This document shows positions 43,591-52,365 of a DNA stretch of 64,000 bases, piece by piece (position 1 is the first letter of the stretch; every line of letters begins with the position of its first letter). This DNA is from Anoxybacterium sp963668245 (GTDB taxonomy: Bacteria > Bacillota > Clostridia > Peptostreptococcales > Anaerovoracaceae), in NCBI GenBank assembly GCA_963668245.2, contig OY764195.2, forward strand, positions 1,736,001-1,800,000, read 5' to 3'. The notes beneath the pieces were generated by a model that ran no database searches, was not told where the DNA came from, and saw only the letters and a list, made by a program, of their open reading frames with translations. The position numbers were made by a program, and so were the translations under genes.

Positions 43591-44229
43591 ATGAAAAAAT
43601 TTACTTTAAAAGATTTTGAAGAAAAATATTGCATGCGAGAACCAGAATCATTAGGAACTTATCAATATTTTTCGGTTCTCGTACCTTTAGTAGAAAAAGA
43701 TGACGAACTTCATGTCCTTTTTGAAGTACGTGCAGATAGCTTAAAGCGTCAACCGGGAGAAATTTGTTTTCCTGGTGGTCAAATGGAAGAAGGCGAGAAT
43801 GCTTTGACCTGTGCAGTTCGCGAAACTTGTGAGGAACTAAACATAAAAGAAGAGCAGATTCGCGTGATTGGAGAGCTTGATTACTTGCAAACCTATAGTA
43901 ATTTTACACTGTTTTCAATGTTGGGTGTCATTGATTATGCTGTGGTTGAGCAAGCAACTGTTAGCGCAGATGAAGTAAAAGAAATCTTTTTAGTGCCAGT
44001 ATCGTTTTTTTTGGAAAACGAACCAGAATTGTATCAGTTCAGTGTAATTCCGGATGTGGGTGAAGATTTCCCTTATGAAAAGATAAATATGAAAAATGGA
44101 TACAACTGGAGAAAAGGTAAAACAACAGTGCCAATATATCGTTTTAACGATTACGTGATTTGGGGAATGACAGCTAGACTTGTCTATCATATGCTTTGCC
44201 AAATGAGAGATTGTAAAGAAAAAAAATAA
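43591..44229 (+). CDS. Nudix hydrolase, CoA-pyrophosphatase-like
   Basis: 212 residues from ATG 43591, seven bases after AAGGA (a neighbouring ATG at 43588 is only four bases away). The Nudix box is GGQMEEGENALTCAVRETCEELNI, intact for metal binding, preceded by PGEICFPGG as in the CoA-diphosphatase (NudL/PCD1) subgroup. It would cleave CoA or oxidised CoA derivatives. It ends at a terminator facing the minus-strand permease. Confidence 0.85.
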   Translation: MKKFTLKDFEEKYCMREPESLGTYQYFSVLVPLVEKDDELHVLFEVRADSLKRQPGEICFPGGQMEEGENALTCAVRETCEELNIKEEQIRVIGELDYLQTYSNFTLFSMLGVIDYAVVEQATVSADEVKEIFLVPVSFFLENEPELYQFSVIPDVGEDFPYEKINMKNGYNWRKGKTTVPIYRFNDYVIWGMTARLVYHMLCQMRDCKEKK

Positions 44230-44301
44230 ATTCAAGGTGCCCAATTAGTTTATCCGAATAGATGGATAAACAAGGTTGTAATAAATAATCAAAGTATAGC
44301 C

Positions 44302-44353
44302 TAAAAAAACCGGTCATATCATACTGTATTGTGATGATGATCGGTTTTTTTTT
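44302..44353. terminator. Bidirectional terminator between Nudix and permease genes
   Basis: An A-run, a hairpin with arms beginning AAACCGGTCAT and ending ATGATCGGTTT (imperfect), and a nine-base T-run, between converging genes. Confidence 0.75.
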
Positions 44354-44388
44354 ACCTTAACTATATTTTCTAATGCTTCTTCTTGTCT

Positions 44389-45672
44389 TTATATTAAGTA
44401 TGCAAATATCACGTATACCGTGGATATTGCAAGTGTGATTAGCATCACTGGGAAGCCTATTTTGAAATAATGTCCAAAAGAAATTTTGTAACCTTCTCGT
44501 TCTGCAATACCAATTGCTACAACGTTTGCACTAGCGCCGATTGCAGTACCGTTTCCTCCTAGACATGCCCCAAGTGACAATGCCCACCAAAGCGGAAGGA
44601 TATTGATGTCAGACATCTGCCCTAGTTCCAAAATTAATGGTATCATGGTGGCAACGAATGGAATGTTGTCAATAAATGCAGATGCAATGGCAGAAACCCA
44701 AAGAATCGCAATTGCTGTTAGGAAAAGATCTCCTCCAGTTAGGGCAAGAACTCCTTCTGCCAATTTGTTGATTACTCCAGTTTCTTCAATTCCTCCAACA
44801 AGAATAAATAGTCCGGAGAAGAAGAAAATCGTTTTCCACTCAACTTCAATCAATACAAGTTCAGAATCAATGCCTGAAACAAAAAGCAATACGACAGCAC
44901 CAGATAATGCAATGGTTGATGATTCTAAATGTAATGCTCCATGAAGCAAAAATCCCAAGATTACGAAAAAGAATACAAAAAGGCATTTTCTAAGCAATGC
45001 ACTATCTTTAATGGCTTGCTTTTCATCATGCGCCATGACTTTTTCTTTGAGACTTTCATCGGTTAGAATAAGGGATTTCCGATAAATAAATGCGAATAAA
45101 AATGAAACAAAAATGAGAAGCGGGAAAGCAATGACTGCATCATTTAGCATGAAGTCAATAAAGCTAAGACCAGTTTGGCTCCCAATCATAATGTTAGGTG
45201 GATCCCCGATTAGAGTCGCAGTTCCTCCTACGTTTGAAGAGAAAATAGCAGCAATAATATAAGGAATCGGGTTTAGTTTTAGTTCTTCAGTAATGCTTAG
45301 TGTAACAGGCAGAATGAGTAAGATTGTTGTTACATTATCCAAAAATGCTGAGAGAACACCTGTAGTAATACATAGTAGAACCAATAATTTCATTGGATTT
45401 GCTTTTGAAGCCTTTACCATTTTTATGGCCAAGTATTCAAAAATTCCAGTTCTTCGCATAATCATGACGATAATCATCATAGCGACTAAAAGACCAATTG
45501 TGTTATAGTCAATGGCGGCAAAAGCATCTTCTTGATTGATTACTCGCACCAATACCATTAGCATAGCACCGGACAGGGCTACAACTGCTCTGTCAAATTT
45601 GTCCCATATAATAAGTGCGTATACAGCCACAAATATTACGATGGAAACGGTAAAATACATACTTTCTGTCAT
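44389..45672 (-). CDS. ArsB/NhaD-family ion permease
   Basis: 427 residues from the ATG at 45672 (minus), preceded by AGGAGG ten bases away; 32 earlier in-frame codons are unlikely. About 11-12 hydrophobic segments with the family motifs SAFLDNVTTILLILPVT and GGTATLIGDPPNIMIGSQTGL in the first half and SAFIDNIPFVATMIP with GGNGTAIGASANVVAIG in the second. The family exports arsenite, exchanges Na+/H+, or transports other anions. It follows the aconitase-IDH-GntR genes, so carriage of an organic acid is a possibility, not a demonstrated role. Confidence 0.85.
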   Translation of the reverse strand: MTESMYFTVSIVIFVAVYALIIWDKFDRAVVALSGAMLMVLVRVINQEDAFAAIDYNTIGLLVAMMIIVMIMRRTGIFEYLAIKMVKASKANPMKLLVLLCITTGVLSAFLDNVTTILLILPVTLSITEELKLNPIPYIIAAIFSSNVGGTATLIGDPPNIMIGSQTGLSFIDFMLNDAVIAFPLLIFVSFLFAFIYRKSLILTDESLKEKVMAHDEKQAIKDSALLRKCLFVFFFVILGFLLHGALHLESSTIALSGAVVLLFVSGIDSELVLIEVEWKTIFFFSGLFILVGGIEETGVINKLAEGVLALTGGDLFLTAIAILWVSAIASAFIDNIPFVATMIPLILELGQMSDINILPLWWALSLGACLGGNGTAIGASANVVAIGIAEREGYKISFGHYFKIGFPVMLITLAISTVYVIFAYLI

Positions 45673-45708
45673 CTGTTTTTTTCCTCCTGATAAAATAAAA
45701 AAATGATC

Positions 45709-45723
45709 TATGTAAATTACATA
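45709..45723. repeat. 15-bp palindrome upstream of the permease
   Basis: TATGTAAATTACATA, perfect seven-base arms around a central A, 37 bases upstream of the permease start; candidate operator. Confidence 0.6.
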
Positions 45724-45739
45724 AGTAATCTCAAGTATG

Positions 45740-45773
45740 ATGCAGTGCCCGTATCTTGATACTGGCACTGCAT
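45740..45773. repeat. Long hairpin between gntR and permease genes
   Basis: ATGCAGTGCC (45740-45749) pairs with GGCACTGCAT (45764-45773), with an inner GTATC/GATAC stem. No T-run on either strand, so more likely an RNA processing or stability element than a terminator. Confidence 0.6.
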
Positions 45774-45800
45774 TAGAGGAAAGTTGTATTTTTATATTTT

Positions 45801-46421
45801 CTATTTTGCCCGGGCTTTTGCGTTATCCAAGTGTTTTATGACTGCTCGGATTCCAGCGTCCACGTCTTTATTTGCAAAGGCTTCGAAAATAGCACGGTGT
45901 TCCATCAGCACTAAATCAAGGTAATCATCTGATAAATCACTTCTTTTTTTCTTGCTTTGCTTGATATAAATTTGATAAGAGGAAAGAACGTGGTAGAGCA
46001 TACGGTTATGGGATGCTCTATAAATCAATTCATGGAAGTTCATATTAATGTTGAGCATTTTTTCAACATCTTTTTTTTGTGTATAAAACTCCATAAAATC
46101 GAAGGCTTCTTCCAACTTTTCAAATTCGTCTTTTGTAATTCTTTCAATGGCCCATCTGATGGCCAGCACCTCATAGGATTTTCGCAAATCATACATATCC
46201 AGCATATCTTGAGCAGTAAATCCTACGACAAAGGCCCCACGATTTGGTATGGTCTCGATGAACCCTTCTAGTTCAAGTTGTTTAAATGCTTCTCTAACAG
46301 GGGTGCGACTGACTTTATATTCATCGCAAATTTGCTGTTCAGTGAGTTTTTCTCCTTGTCTCAGCTTACCCTGCAGGATATCTTTCCTAAGATTTGAAAA
46401 TAGATCGGTTGAGAGTGCCAT
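45801..46421 (-). CDS. GntR-family regulator (FadR/FCD subfamily)
   Basis: 206 residues, with GAGGAG six bases before the start. The N-terminal winged helix TEQQICDEYKVSRTPVREAFKQLELEGFIETIPNRG is typical, here spanning residues about 26-60. The C-terminal all-helical FCD domain has the metal-ligand His positions in NFHELIYRASHNRM. FCD regulators usually bind organic acids. It is co-transcribed behind acnA and icd, so citrate or a related acid is the likely effector (inference). The icd stop overlaps its ribosome site. Confidence 0.9.
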   Translation of the reverse strand: MALSTDLFSNLRKDILQGKLRQGEKLTEQQICDEYKVSRTPVREAFKQLELEGFIETIPNRGAFVVGFTAQDMLDMYDLRKSYEVLAIRWAIERITKDEFEKLEEAFDFMEFYTQKKDVEKMLNINMNFHELIYRASHNRMLYHVLSSYQIYIKQSKKKRSDLSDDYLDLVLMEHRAIFEAFANKDVDAGIRAVIKHLDNAKARAK

Positions 46422-46430
46422 AGTTGCTCC

Positions 46431-47567
46431 TCATATCTTCGATAGAATGTAATCAGCAAATTCTGCACTGGTTGCACCATCTGCACGACCAGTGATGACA
46501 AGCTTTTTCTCCGTGTTAGCGCATTCTTCTAATGCAGCAAACAGCTTGTCTGCTTTATCCTGATAACCAATATGAGAAAGAAGCATTGCTCCTGCACGAA
46601 TCACGCTAGAAGGATCGGCATAGATATCTCTGCCTTCTTCCACCATACGGGGTGCAGAACCATGGATTGCTTCAAACATAGAATAATGCTTACCAAGGTT
46701 TGCACTTCCTGCGGTACCTACGCCACCTTGAAACTCAGCAGCTTCATCTGTCAGGATATCTCCATACAGGTTTGGTAAAATCAATACTTCAAACTGACCA
46801 CGTCTTTTTTCATCAATGAGCTTTGCGGTCATGATATCAATGTACCAGTCATCCATTTCGATTTCAGGATATTCTTTTGCAACCTGCTTACAAACATCAA
46901 GGAACTTTCCATCTGTTGTTTTCACAACATTTGCTTTTGTGACTACAGTGACACGTTTTTTATTGTTTGCTTTTGCATATTCGAAAGCAAGTCTAGCGAT
47001 TCTCTCGGTGCCTGGATTTGTAATGACTCTAAAATCAAATGCCAAATCATCATTTACGTTTACTCCTTGGCTGCCAAGAGCATAGAGGCATTCTGTATTT
47101 TCTCTAAAGAAGGTCCAGTCAATTCCAAGCTCAGGTACCTTTACTGGTCTAACATTTGCAAATAGATCCAGCTCTTTTCTCATTGCTACGTTAGCACTTT
47201 CTACATTTGCCCATTGATCACCTTTTCTTGGTGTTGTGGTTGGTCCCTTTAGTAAAACATTACAAGTTTTAATTTCGACTAGAACGTCGTCTGGGATGGC
47301 CTGTCCTGCCGCAGCACGATTTTCAATGGTACAACCGTCGATTACTTTAAAAACAACTTTGCCGGATTTGATTTCATCCGCAAGGAGTGTTTCTAATACA
47401 CGGTGCGCTTGAGCTGTAATGGCAGGACCGATACCGTCACCACCAATTACACCAACTATTATTTTATCAAGGCTTTGGTAGTCAATAAATTCTGTATCTG
47501 ATTTCATTTTTTCCACTCTCGCAAGCTGCTTTGCTACGATTGCTTCAAATGCTTTTATATAATCCAT
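46431..47567 (-). CDS. icd: Isocitrate dehydrogenase (NAD-type, isopropylmalate-dehydrogenase family)
   Basis: 378 residues. Family motifs include VGVIGGDGIGPAI, TFFRENTECLYALG (substrate-binding Arg/Tyr region), NLYGDILTDEAAEFQGGVGTA and FEAIHGSAPR. An N-terminal stretch of about 30 residues precedes the core. The sequence context with aconitase favours isocitrate over 3-isopropylmalate as substrate. Product 2-oxoglutarate would feed glutamate synthesis. No citrate synthase is in the window. It is separated from acnA by 130 bases containing a hairpin and followed directly by gntR. Confidence 0.88.
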   Translation of the reverse strand: MDYIKAFEAIVAKQLARVEKMKSDTEFIDYQSLDKIIVGVIGGDGIGPAITAQAHRVLETLLADEIKSGKVVFKVIDGCTIENRAAAGQAIPDDVLVEIKTCNVLLKGPTTTPRKGDQWANVESANVAMRKELDLFANVRPVKVPELGIDWTFFRENTECLYALGSQGVNVNDDLAFDFRVITNPGTERIARLAFEYAKANNKKRVTVVTKANVVKTTDGKFLDVCKQVAKEYPEIEMDDWYIDIMTAKLIDEKRRGQFEVLILPNLYGDILTDEAAEFQGGVGTAGSANLGKHYSMFEAIHGSAPRMVEEGRDIYADPSSVIRAGAMLLSHIGYQDKADKLFAALEECANTEKKLVITGRADGATSAEFADYILSKI

Positions 47568-47651
47568 TCTTTTCTCTCTTTCCTATTTGTTATGATCACA
47601 CAAAACTAAATCGTATTTTAATCACATAAAGTTTATCTGATATTAATCTTA

Positions 47652-47684
47652 CCACTAGAATGTAACGATGTTGCATTCTAGTGG
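47652..47684. repeat. Hairpin between acnA and icd
   Basis: CCACTAGAATG (47652-47662) pairs perfectly with CATTCTAGTGG (47674-47684). No T-run follows on the minus strand. It could tune relative expression of the two genes by RNA processing or partial attenuation. Confidence 0.6.
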
Positions 47685-47697
47685 CTATGATTATCGT

Positions 47698-49623
47698 TTA
47701 CTCGATGCTCTTGATTTGATTGATTTTGCCTCCGGCAAGAATCATTTCAATTTCAAGCTCTGAGAAGTTTGTAATTGCTCTGTATTCTTTTCCTGTTTCT
47801 ATATTTTTAATGGTAATTACAGGATTTTTAACTTGTTCAATTGCATTTTCGATCACAAGATTTTGTCCAAGTGCAAAGGTGTCGTAATCTGCAGGATTTT
47901 CAAATACAAGAGGAAGAATTCCGCTATTGATTAAGTTGGAACGGTGAATTCTTGCAAATGATTTTGCAAAAACAAACTTAATACCAAGATATAGTGGCGC
48001 GAGTGCAGCATGTTCCCGGCTAGATCCTTGACCATAGTTATCACCACCGATGATAACACCTGCTTTTGCTTCCTTACATCTTGCTGCAAAATCTTTATCG
48101 ATTTTCTCGAAGCAGAAATTAGCAAGATGTGGCACATTAGAACGATAAGGCAACAATCTTGAATCAGAAGGCATGATATCGTCTGTTGTAATATTATTTC
48201 CTGCATGAAGCACCACGATACCAGAAAGTGTATCTGTTAATTTTGTATTTTGCGGGAATGGTTTGATGTTTGGCCCCATGACCACATCCGTATTCTCTTT
48301 CGTAGCATCATTTGGATACACGATAAAGTGATCATTAAAGTTGAAAGACTCTGCTTTTATTTCAGGAAGTTCCACACCAGCAGTAGTTCCATCTGTCAAA
48401 ACACCAGTCAACGCTGAAATGGCAGCAGTTTCTGGACTTACCAAGTAAACGTCTGCATCTAGTGTTCCACTTCTTCCTTTAAAGTTTCTATTAAATGTCC
48501 GAAGGGATACGGCTCCTGATTTTGGAGATTGTCCCATTCCAATACATGGTCCGCATGCGTTTTCAATGATTCTTGCTCCTGCATTGATCATTGACGCCAA
48601 TGCACCGTTCTGTGCAAGCTTACTAAGAATCTTGCTGGATCCTGGAGAAATGACTAGACTTACATCTGGATTGATTTGTTTGCCTTTCAGGATTTCTGCA
48701 ACCTTCATCAAATCAGAATAAGAAGAGTTAGTACAGCTTCCTATTGCAACTTGATCAACTTTTATTTCACCAATATTTTTGATAGAATCAACGTTATCTG
48801 GGCTATGTGGCTTTGCAGCAAGCGGTGTCAATGCAGATAAATCAACTTTTAGAACTTCATCATATACTGCATCTGCATCTGCATCTAATGCTACGTAATC
48901 TTTTTCACGACCTTGTGATGCAAGGTAGATTCTTGTATTTTCATCGCTAGGGAAGACTGAAGTAGTAGCACCAAGTTCAGCTCCCATATTTGTGATGGTT
49001 GCTCTGTCAGTTACAGATAATGTTTTTACACCTTCGCCAGTGTATTCTACGATTTTACCAACACCACCTTTTACAGTAAGTTGTTGTAATACGTATAGGA
49101 TTACGTCTTTCGCAGCAACCCATGGTTTTAAACTGCCTGTGAGTTCAACTTTGATTACCTTTGGAACTGTCAAGCTGTATGTTCCTTTTGCCATGGCCAC
49201 AGCAACATCAAGACCACCAGCACCAATTGCAATCATACCAAGACCACCACCGGTTGGTGTATGACTGTCAGATCCCAATAGAGTCTTTCCTGGAATTCCA
49301 TAGTTTTCTAAGTGAAGTTGATGACAGATACCGTTTCCTGGTTTTGAAAAAAGTACCCCGTGTCTCTTTGCTACACTTTTTATGAATTCGTGGTCATCGG
49401 CATTTTCATAGCCTGTCTGCAATGTATTATGGTCAATATATGCAACAGATAATTCTGTTTTTATTTTGTCTACATCCATTGCTTCAAGCTGAAGATATAC
49501 CATCGTTCCGGTTGAATCCTGGGTGAGTGTTTGATCCATTTTGATTGTAATTTCTTTTCCTGGTTCGATTACCCCTTCTACAAGGTGGTTCTCCAGAATT
49601 TTATAGGCTAATGTTTTTCCCAT
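47698..49623 (-). CDS. acnA: Aconitate hydratase
   Basis: 641 residues from ATG 49623 (minus), with AAGGAGA five bases upstream; 16 earlier frame codons lie over the operator region. The 4Fe-4S ligands are in GSCTNSS and CGPCIGMG, and the active-site swivel-domain motif GDNYGQGSSREHAAL is present. Shorter than the E. coli enzymes, it fits the compact, about 640-residue aconitases of Clostridia. It isomerises citrate to isocitrate for the dehydrogenase encoded next. Confidence 0.93.
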   Translation of the reverse strand: MGKTLAYKILENHLVEGVIEPGKEITIKMDQTLTQDSTGTMVYLQLEAMDVDKIKTELSVAYIDHNTLQTGYENADDHEFIKSVAKRHGVLFSKPGNGICHQLHLENYGIPGKTLLGSDSHTPTGGGLGMIAIGAGGLDVAVAMAKGTYSLTVPKVIKVELTGSLKPWVAAKDVILYVLQQLTVKGGVGKIVEYTGEGVKTLSVTDRATITNMGAELGATTSVFPSDENTRIYLASQGREKDYVALDADADAVYDEVLKVDLSALTPLAAKPHSPDNVDSIKNIGEIKVDQVAIGSCTNSSYSDLMKVAEILKGKQINPDVSLVISPGSSKILSKLAQNGALASMINAGARIIENACGPCIGMGQSPKSGAVSLRTFNRNFKGRSGTLDADVYLVSPETAAISALTGVLTDGTTAGVELPEIKAESFNFNDHFIVYPNDATKENTDVVMGPNIKPFPQNTKLTDTLSGIVVLHAGNNITTDDIMPSDSRLLPYRSNVPHLANFCFEKIDKDFAARCKEAKAGVIIGGDNYGQGSSREHAALAPLYLGIKFVFAKSFARIHRSNLINSGILPLVFENPADYDTFALGQNLVIENAIEQVKNPVITIKNIETGKEYRAITNFSELEIEMILAGGKINQIKSIE

Positions 49624-49662
49624 ATCGTCTCCTTTTTTATATAATATGTGATATCGTATATC

Positions 49663-49719
49663 TGTATACAATTATAAAATGGTTGGAATGGCAAGTCAAG
49701 GCTGAGGTGCGTGTATACA
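49663..49719. promoter_or_regulatory. Pair of TGTATACA palindromes around the acnA promoter (GntR operators?)
   Basis: TGTATACA occurs at 49663-49670 (just after the -10 in the minus direction, within TTGTATACAG) and again at 49712-49719 (upstream of the -35). Centres are 49 bases apart. The sequence fits the T-N-G-T/A-C-N-A operators of FCD-type GntR proteins. Confidence 0.6.
49671..49699 (-). promoter_or_regulatory. Promoter of acnA-icd-gntR
   Basis: Minus strand TTGACT (49694-49699), 17-base spacer, TATAAT (49671-49676). Confidence 0.85.
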
Positions 49720-49762
49720 TCGGTTAATTTTTTTAATTATTTCGATTTTGCTATTTCAACCA

Positions 49763-49791
49763 TTGAATCAAGGAGAAGAATACTATATAAT
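49763..49791 (+). promoter_or_regulatory. Promoter of nrdJ
   Basis: TTGAAT (49763-49768), 17-base spacer, TATAAT (49786-49791). Confidence 0.75.
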
Positions 49792-49843
49792 GTGTCTATG
49801 ACGATGAAAAAAAGATAAAAATATCAATATATGGGAGGCGTAG

Positions 49844-52195
49844 ATGAAGACTGTAGTAAAAAGAGATGGGACCCAAGTAAGCTTTCACCGAGAAAAAATT
49901 AAAATTGCCATTGAAAATGCAATGCTAGAAACAAGACTTGGAATTGATTCAAAATTGGCAGAGCATATTGCAGGTGCTATTGAAAAGCAGGTGGAAAAAT
50001 CTGAGAGACTAATTAATGTGGAAGACCTTCAGGATTTGGTAGAAGATTTTCTTATGGCAAGTGAACGCAAAGATGCAGCCAAAAAGTTTATTATTTATCG
50101 ATATGAAAGAGACAAGACAAGGGATGCTAGAAAAAGAAGAGACGGAAGGATCATATCGGAAGAGTATGTTAGTAAGTTCAAGCATACACCTTCTCCTATG
50201 AGCCAACTTGGGAGCTTTGTATATTATCGCACCTATTCTAGATGGATGCCTGAAGAGATGAGAAGAGAATACTGGTGGGAAACGGTTCGCCGTTCTGTAG
50301 AATACAACTGTAGTCTGGTTCCAACCTCTAGGGAAGAGGCAGAAAAGCTTTATAAAAATGTATTTGAATTAAAACAGTTTTTGTCTGGCAGGACTTTCTG
50401 GGTTGGGAGTACAGATGTTTCAAAGCATTATCCTATGTCAAACTATAATTGCTCCTTTCAGGTAGTGGATAGCTTTGCTGCGTTCAGGGATATTTTTTAT
50501 CTATTGATGGTAGGATCTGGTGTTGGATTACGGGTATTAAAATCTGATGTAGCCAAAATACCACCAATCAGAACCGATATTGAAGTGATTCATGAATCCT
50601 ATACACCGATGCTGAAGACACTTCGCCAAGATAGTACCTCGCTTGAGTTTACTCACAATGATACGGTGAAGATTACCATCGGAGATAGTAAAGAAGGCTG
50701 GGTACAGTCTATGGATTATTTCCTAAAGGTGTTTTATAGTACAGAATACCGTAAAATCAAAACAGTCATTTTGAATTATGACCATGTGAGAGCAAAGGGT
50801 GATAAACTGAAAACTTTTGGTGGTACCGCGAGTGGTCATTCCAGCATGAAAAATATGTTTATCAAAATATTTAAAATTATGGAAAAAGCAAAGCATCGTA
50901 GCACTGGATTAAAGGTCAAATTGAAGCCAATCGACTGCCTGGATATTGCCAATATTATTGGTGAAAACGTAGTGGTAGGTGGAGTGAGAAGAACTGCAGA
51001 AATTGTTCTAATCGATCAAGATGATAAAGAATGTGTGCAAGCCAAAAGTGAACTCTATAAAAAAGAAGATGAAAAGTGGGTCATTGATACAGAAATTGCT
51101 CATCGTCAAATGAGTAATAACTCAATTTACTATACAAGAAAACCTACGAGAGAAGAACTGCATTGGCACTTGCAGCAGATGAGGTACTCTGGAGAACCGG
51201 GCTGGGTCAATGAAGAGGCTGGATCAAAGAGACGCCCAAATTTTCAAGGTGTTAATCCTTGCGCAGAGATTTTGCTGGATTCAAAAGGACTTTGCAATTT
51301 AACTACGGTCAATGTGATGGCTTTTGTCAGAGATGGTATTTTGGATCAGGCAGGACTTTTAGAGGCGCAGCGTCTCAGTGCACGAGCAGGATATCGTATG
51401 ACCTGTACAGAACTTGAAATCCCAGAGTGGAATTCGGTTCAGCAAAGAGACAAACTTCTTGGTTGTTCCTTGACTGGATGGCAGGATTTGATCAATGCAC
51501 TTGACTTAGATCAAGGAGCACAAGAAACCTTGCTGCGAGAACTCCGAGAAACAGCCAAAAATGCAGCAGCTGAATATGCAAAAGAACTGGGTCAGCAAGA
51601 ACCTCTTCTCGTGACAACAATCAAACCTGAAGGTACATTAAGCTTGCTTCCCGTAGTATCTAGTGGTGTTCATTATTCACACGCACCATACTATGTGAGA
51701 AGAATTCGTATCAGCAGTGACGATCCATTGGCCAAGGTTTGTGAAGAACTTGGATATCCAGTATTCCCTGAGGTTGGGCAAGATCCGGATACTTGTGTAA
51801 CCAAGGTTGTGGAATTTCCAGTCAAAGCCCCAGGCAAACGATTTAAATCTGATGTTGGTGCCATTGAACAGTTAGAAATCTATAAGATGTTTATGACTCA
51901 CTATGTTGACCACAACTGTTCTATTACGATTCATGTAAGGGATCACGAATGGGATGCAGTAGAAGAGTGGGTCTTTGAAAATTGGGATGACACGGTTGCG
52001 CTTTCCTTCTTATCCTTTGAAGACAACTTCTACGAGCTGTTGCCATTTGAAGAAATCAAAGAAGAAGAATATAGGAAAAGAGTAGCTCAGATGAATCCGT
52101 TTGTTCCATCCTTGATATCAAAGTATGAAAAAGAAGAAACCGAGTATGATATTGGTAACGAAGGCTGCGAAGGCGGCGTCTGCCCGGTAAGATAG
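49844..52195 (+). CDS. nrdJ: Adenosylcobalamin-dependent ribonucleoside-triphosphate reductase (class II)
   Basis: 783 residues. An ATP-cone domain (residues 1-about 90, VVKRDGTQVSFHREKI) precedes the reductase barrel. SNYNCSF carries the first active-site Cys, NPCAEILLDSKGLCNLTTV supplies the loop Cys, Glu and second disulfide Cys, and the C-terminal GCEGGVCPV gives the re-reducing Cys pair of the Lactobacillus-type monomeric enzyme. It makes dNTPs using vitamin B12, without oxygen. The extra ATP cone implies allosteric control by ATP/dATP. No B12 riboswitch is seen upstream. Confidence 0.92.
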   Translation: MKTVVKRDGTQVSFHREKIKIAIENAMLETRLGIDSKLAEHIAGAIEKQVEKSERLINVEDLQDLVEDFLMASERKDAAKKFIIYRYERDKTRDARKRRDGRIISEEYVSKFKHTPSPMSQLGSFVYYRTYSRWMPEEMRREYWWETVRRSVEYNCSLVPTSREEAEKLYKNVFELKQFLSGRTFWVGSTDVSKHYPMSNYNCSFQVVDSFAAFRDIFYLLMVGSGVGLRVLKSDVAKIPPIRTDIEVIHESYTPMLKTLRQDSTSLEFTHNDTVKITIGDSKEGWVQSMDYFLKVFYSTEYRKIKTVILNYDHVRAKGDKLKTFGGTASGHSSMKNMFIKIFKIMEKAKHRSTGLKVKLKPIDCLDIANIIGENVVVGGVRRTAEIVLIDQDDKECVQAKSELYKKEDEKWVIDTEIAHRQMSNNSIYYTRKPTREELHWHLQQMRYSGEPGWVNEEAGSKRRPNFQGVNPCAEILLDSKGLCNLTTVNVMAFVRDGILDQAGLLEAQRLSARAGYRMTCTELEIPEWNSVQQRDKLLGCSLTGWQDLINALDLDQGAQETLLRELRETAKNAAAEYAKELGQQEPLLVTTIKPEGTLSLLPVVSSGVHYSHAPYYVRRIRISSDDPLAKVCEELGYPVFPEVGQDPDTCVTKVVEFPVKAPGKRFKSDVGAIEQLEIYKMFMTHYVDHNCSITIHVRDHEWDAVEEWVFENWDDTVALSFLSFEDNFYELLPFEEIKEEEYRKRVAQMNPFVPSLISKYEKEETEYDIGNEGCEGGVCPVR

Positions 52196-52210
52196 CATAA
52201 AAGAATTTTC

Positions 52211-52238
52211 AAATAGCAGTCCACGTGGGCTGCTATTT
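52211..52238 (+). terminator. Terminator after nrdJ
   Basis: AAATAGCAG and CTGCTATTT form a nine-bp stem capped by CCAC/GTGG; T-run is short. Confidence 0.65.
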
Positions 52239-52297
52239 ATGTGAGGTGAAAAATTGAGAGATTGAAAGACAACTTAGGATTCTGCCAAAGTTACCCA

Positions 52298-52326
52298 TTG
52301 CGCTGTATTACAATTAATGGTAATAT
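52298..52326 (+). promoter_or_regulatory. Promoter of the membrane/hypothetical gene pair
   Basis: TTGCGC (52298-52303), 17-base spacer, TAATAT (52321-52326). Confidence 0.5.
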
Positions 52327-52365
52327 GGTTAAGGAATTCAAATAACAATCAAAAGGGGAATTTAA

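Noticed and set aside
49720..49843. Cobalamin riboswitch before the B12-dependent nrdJ
   Set aside because: The leader after the promoter is about 45 bases, far too short, and lacks the B12-box.
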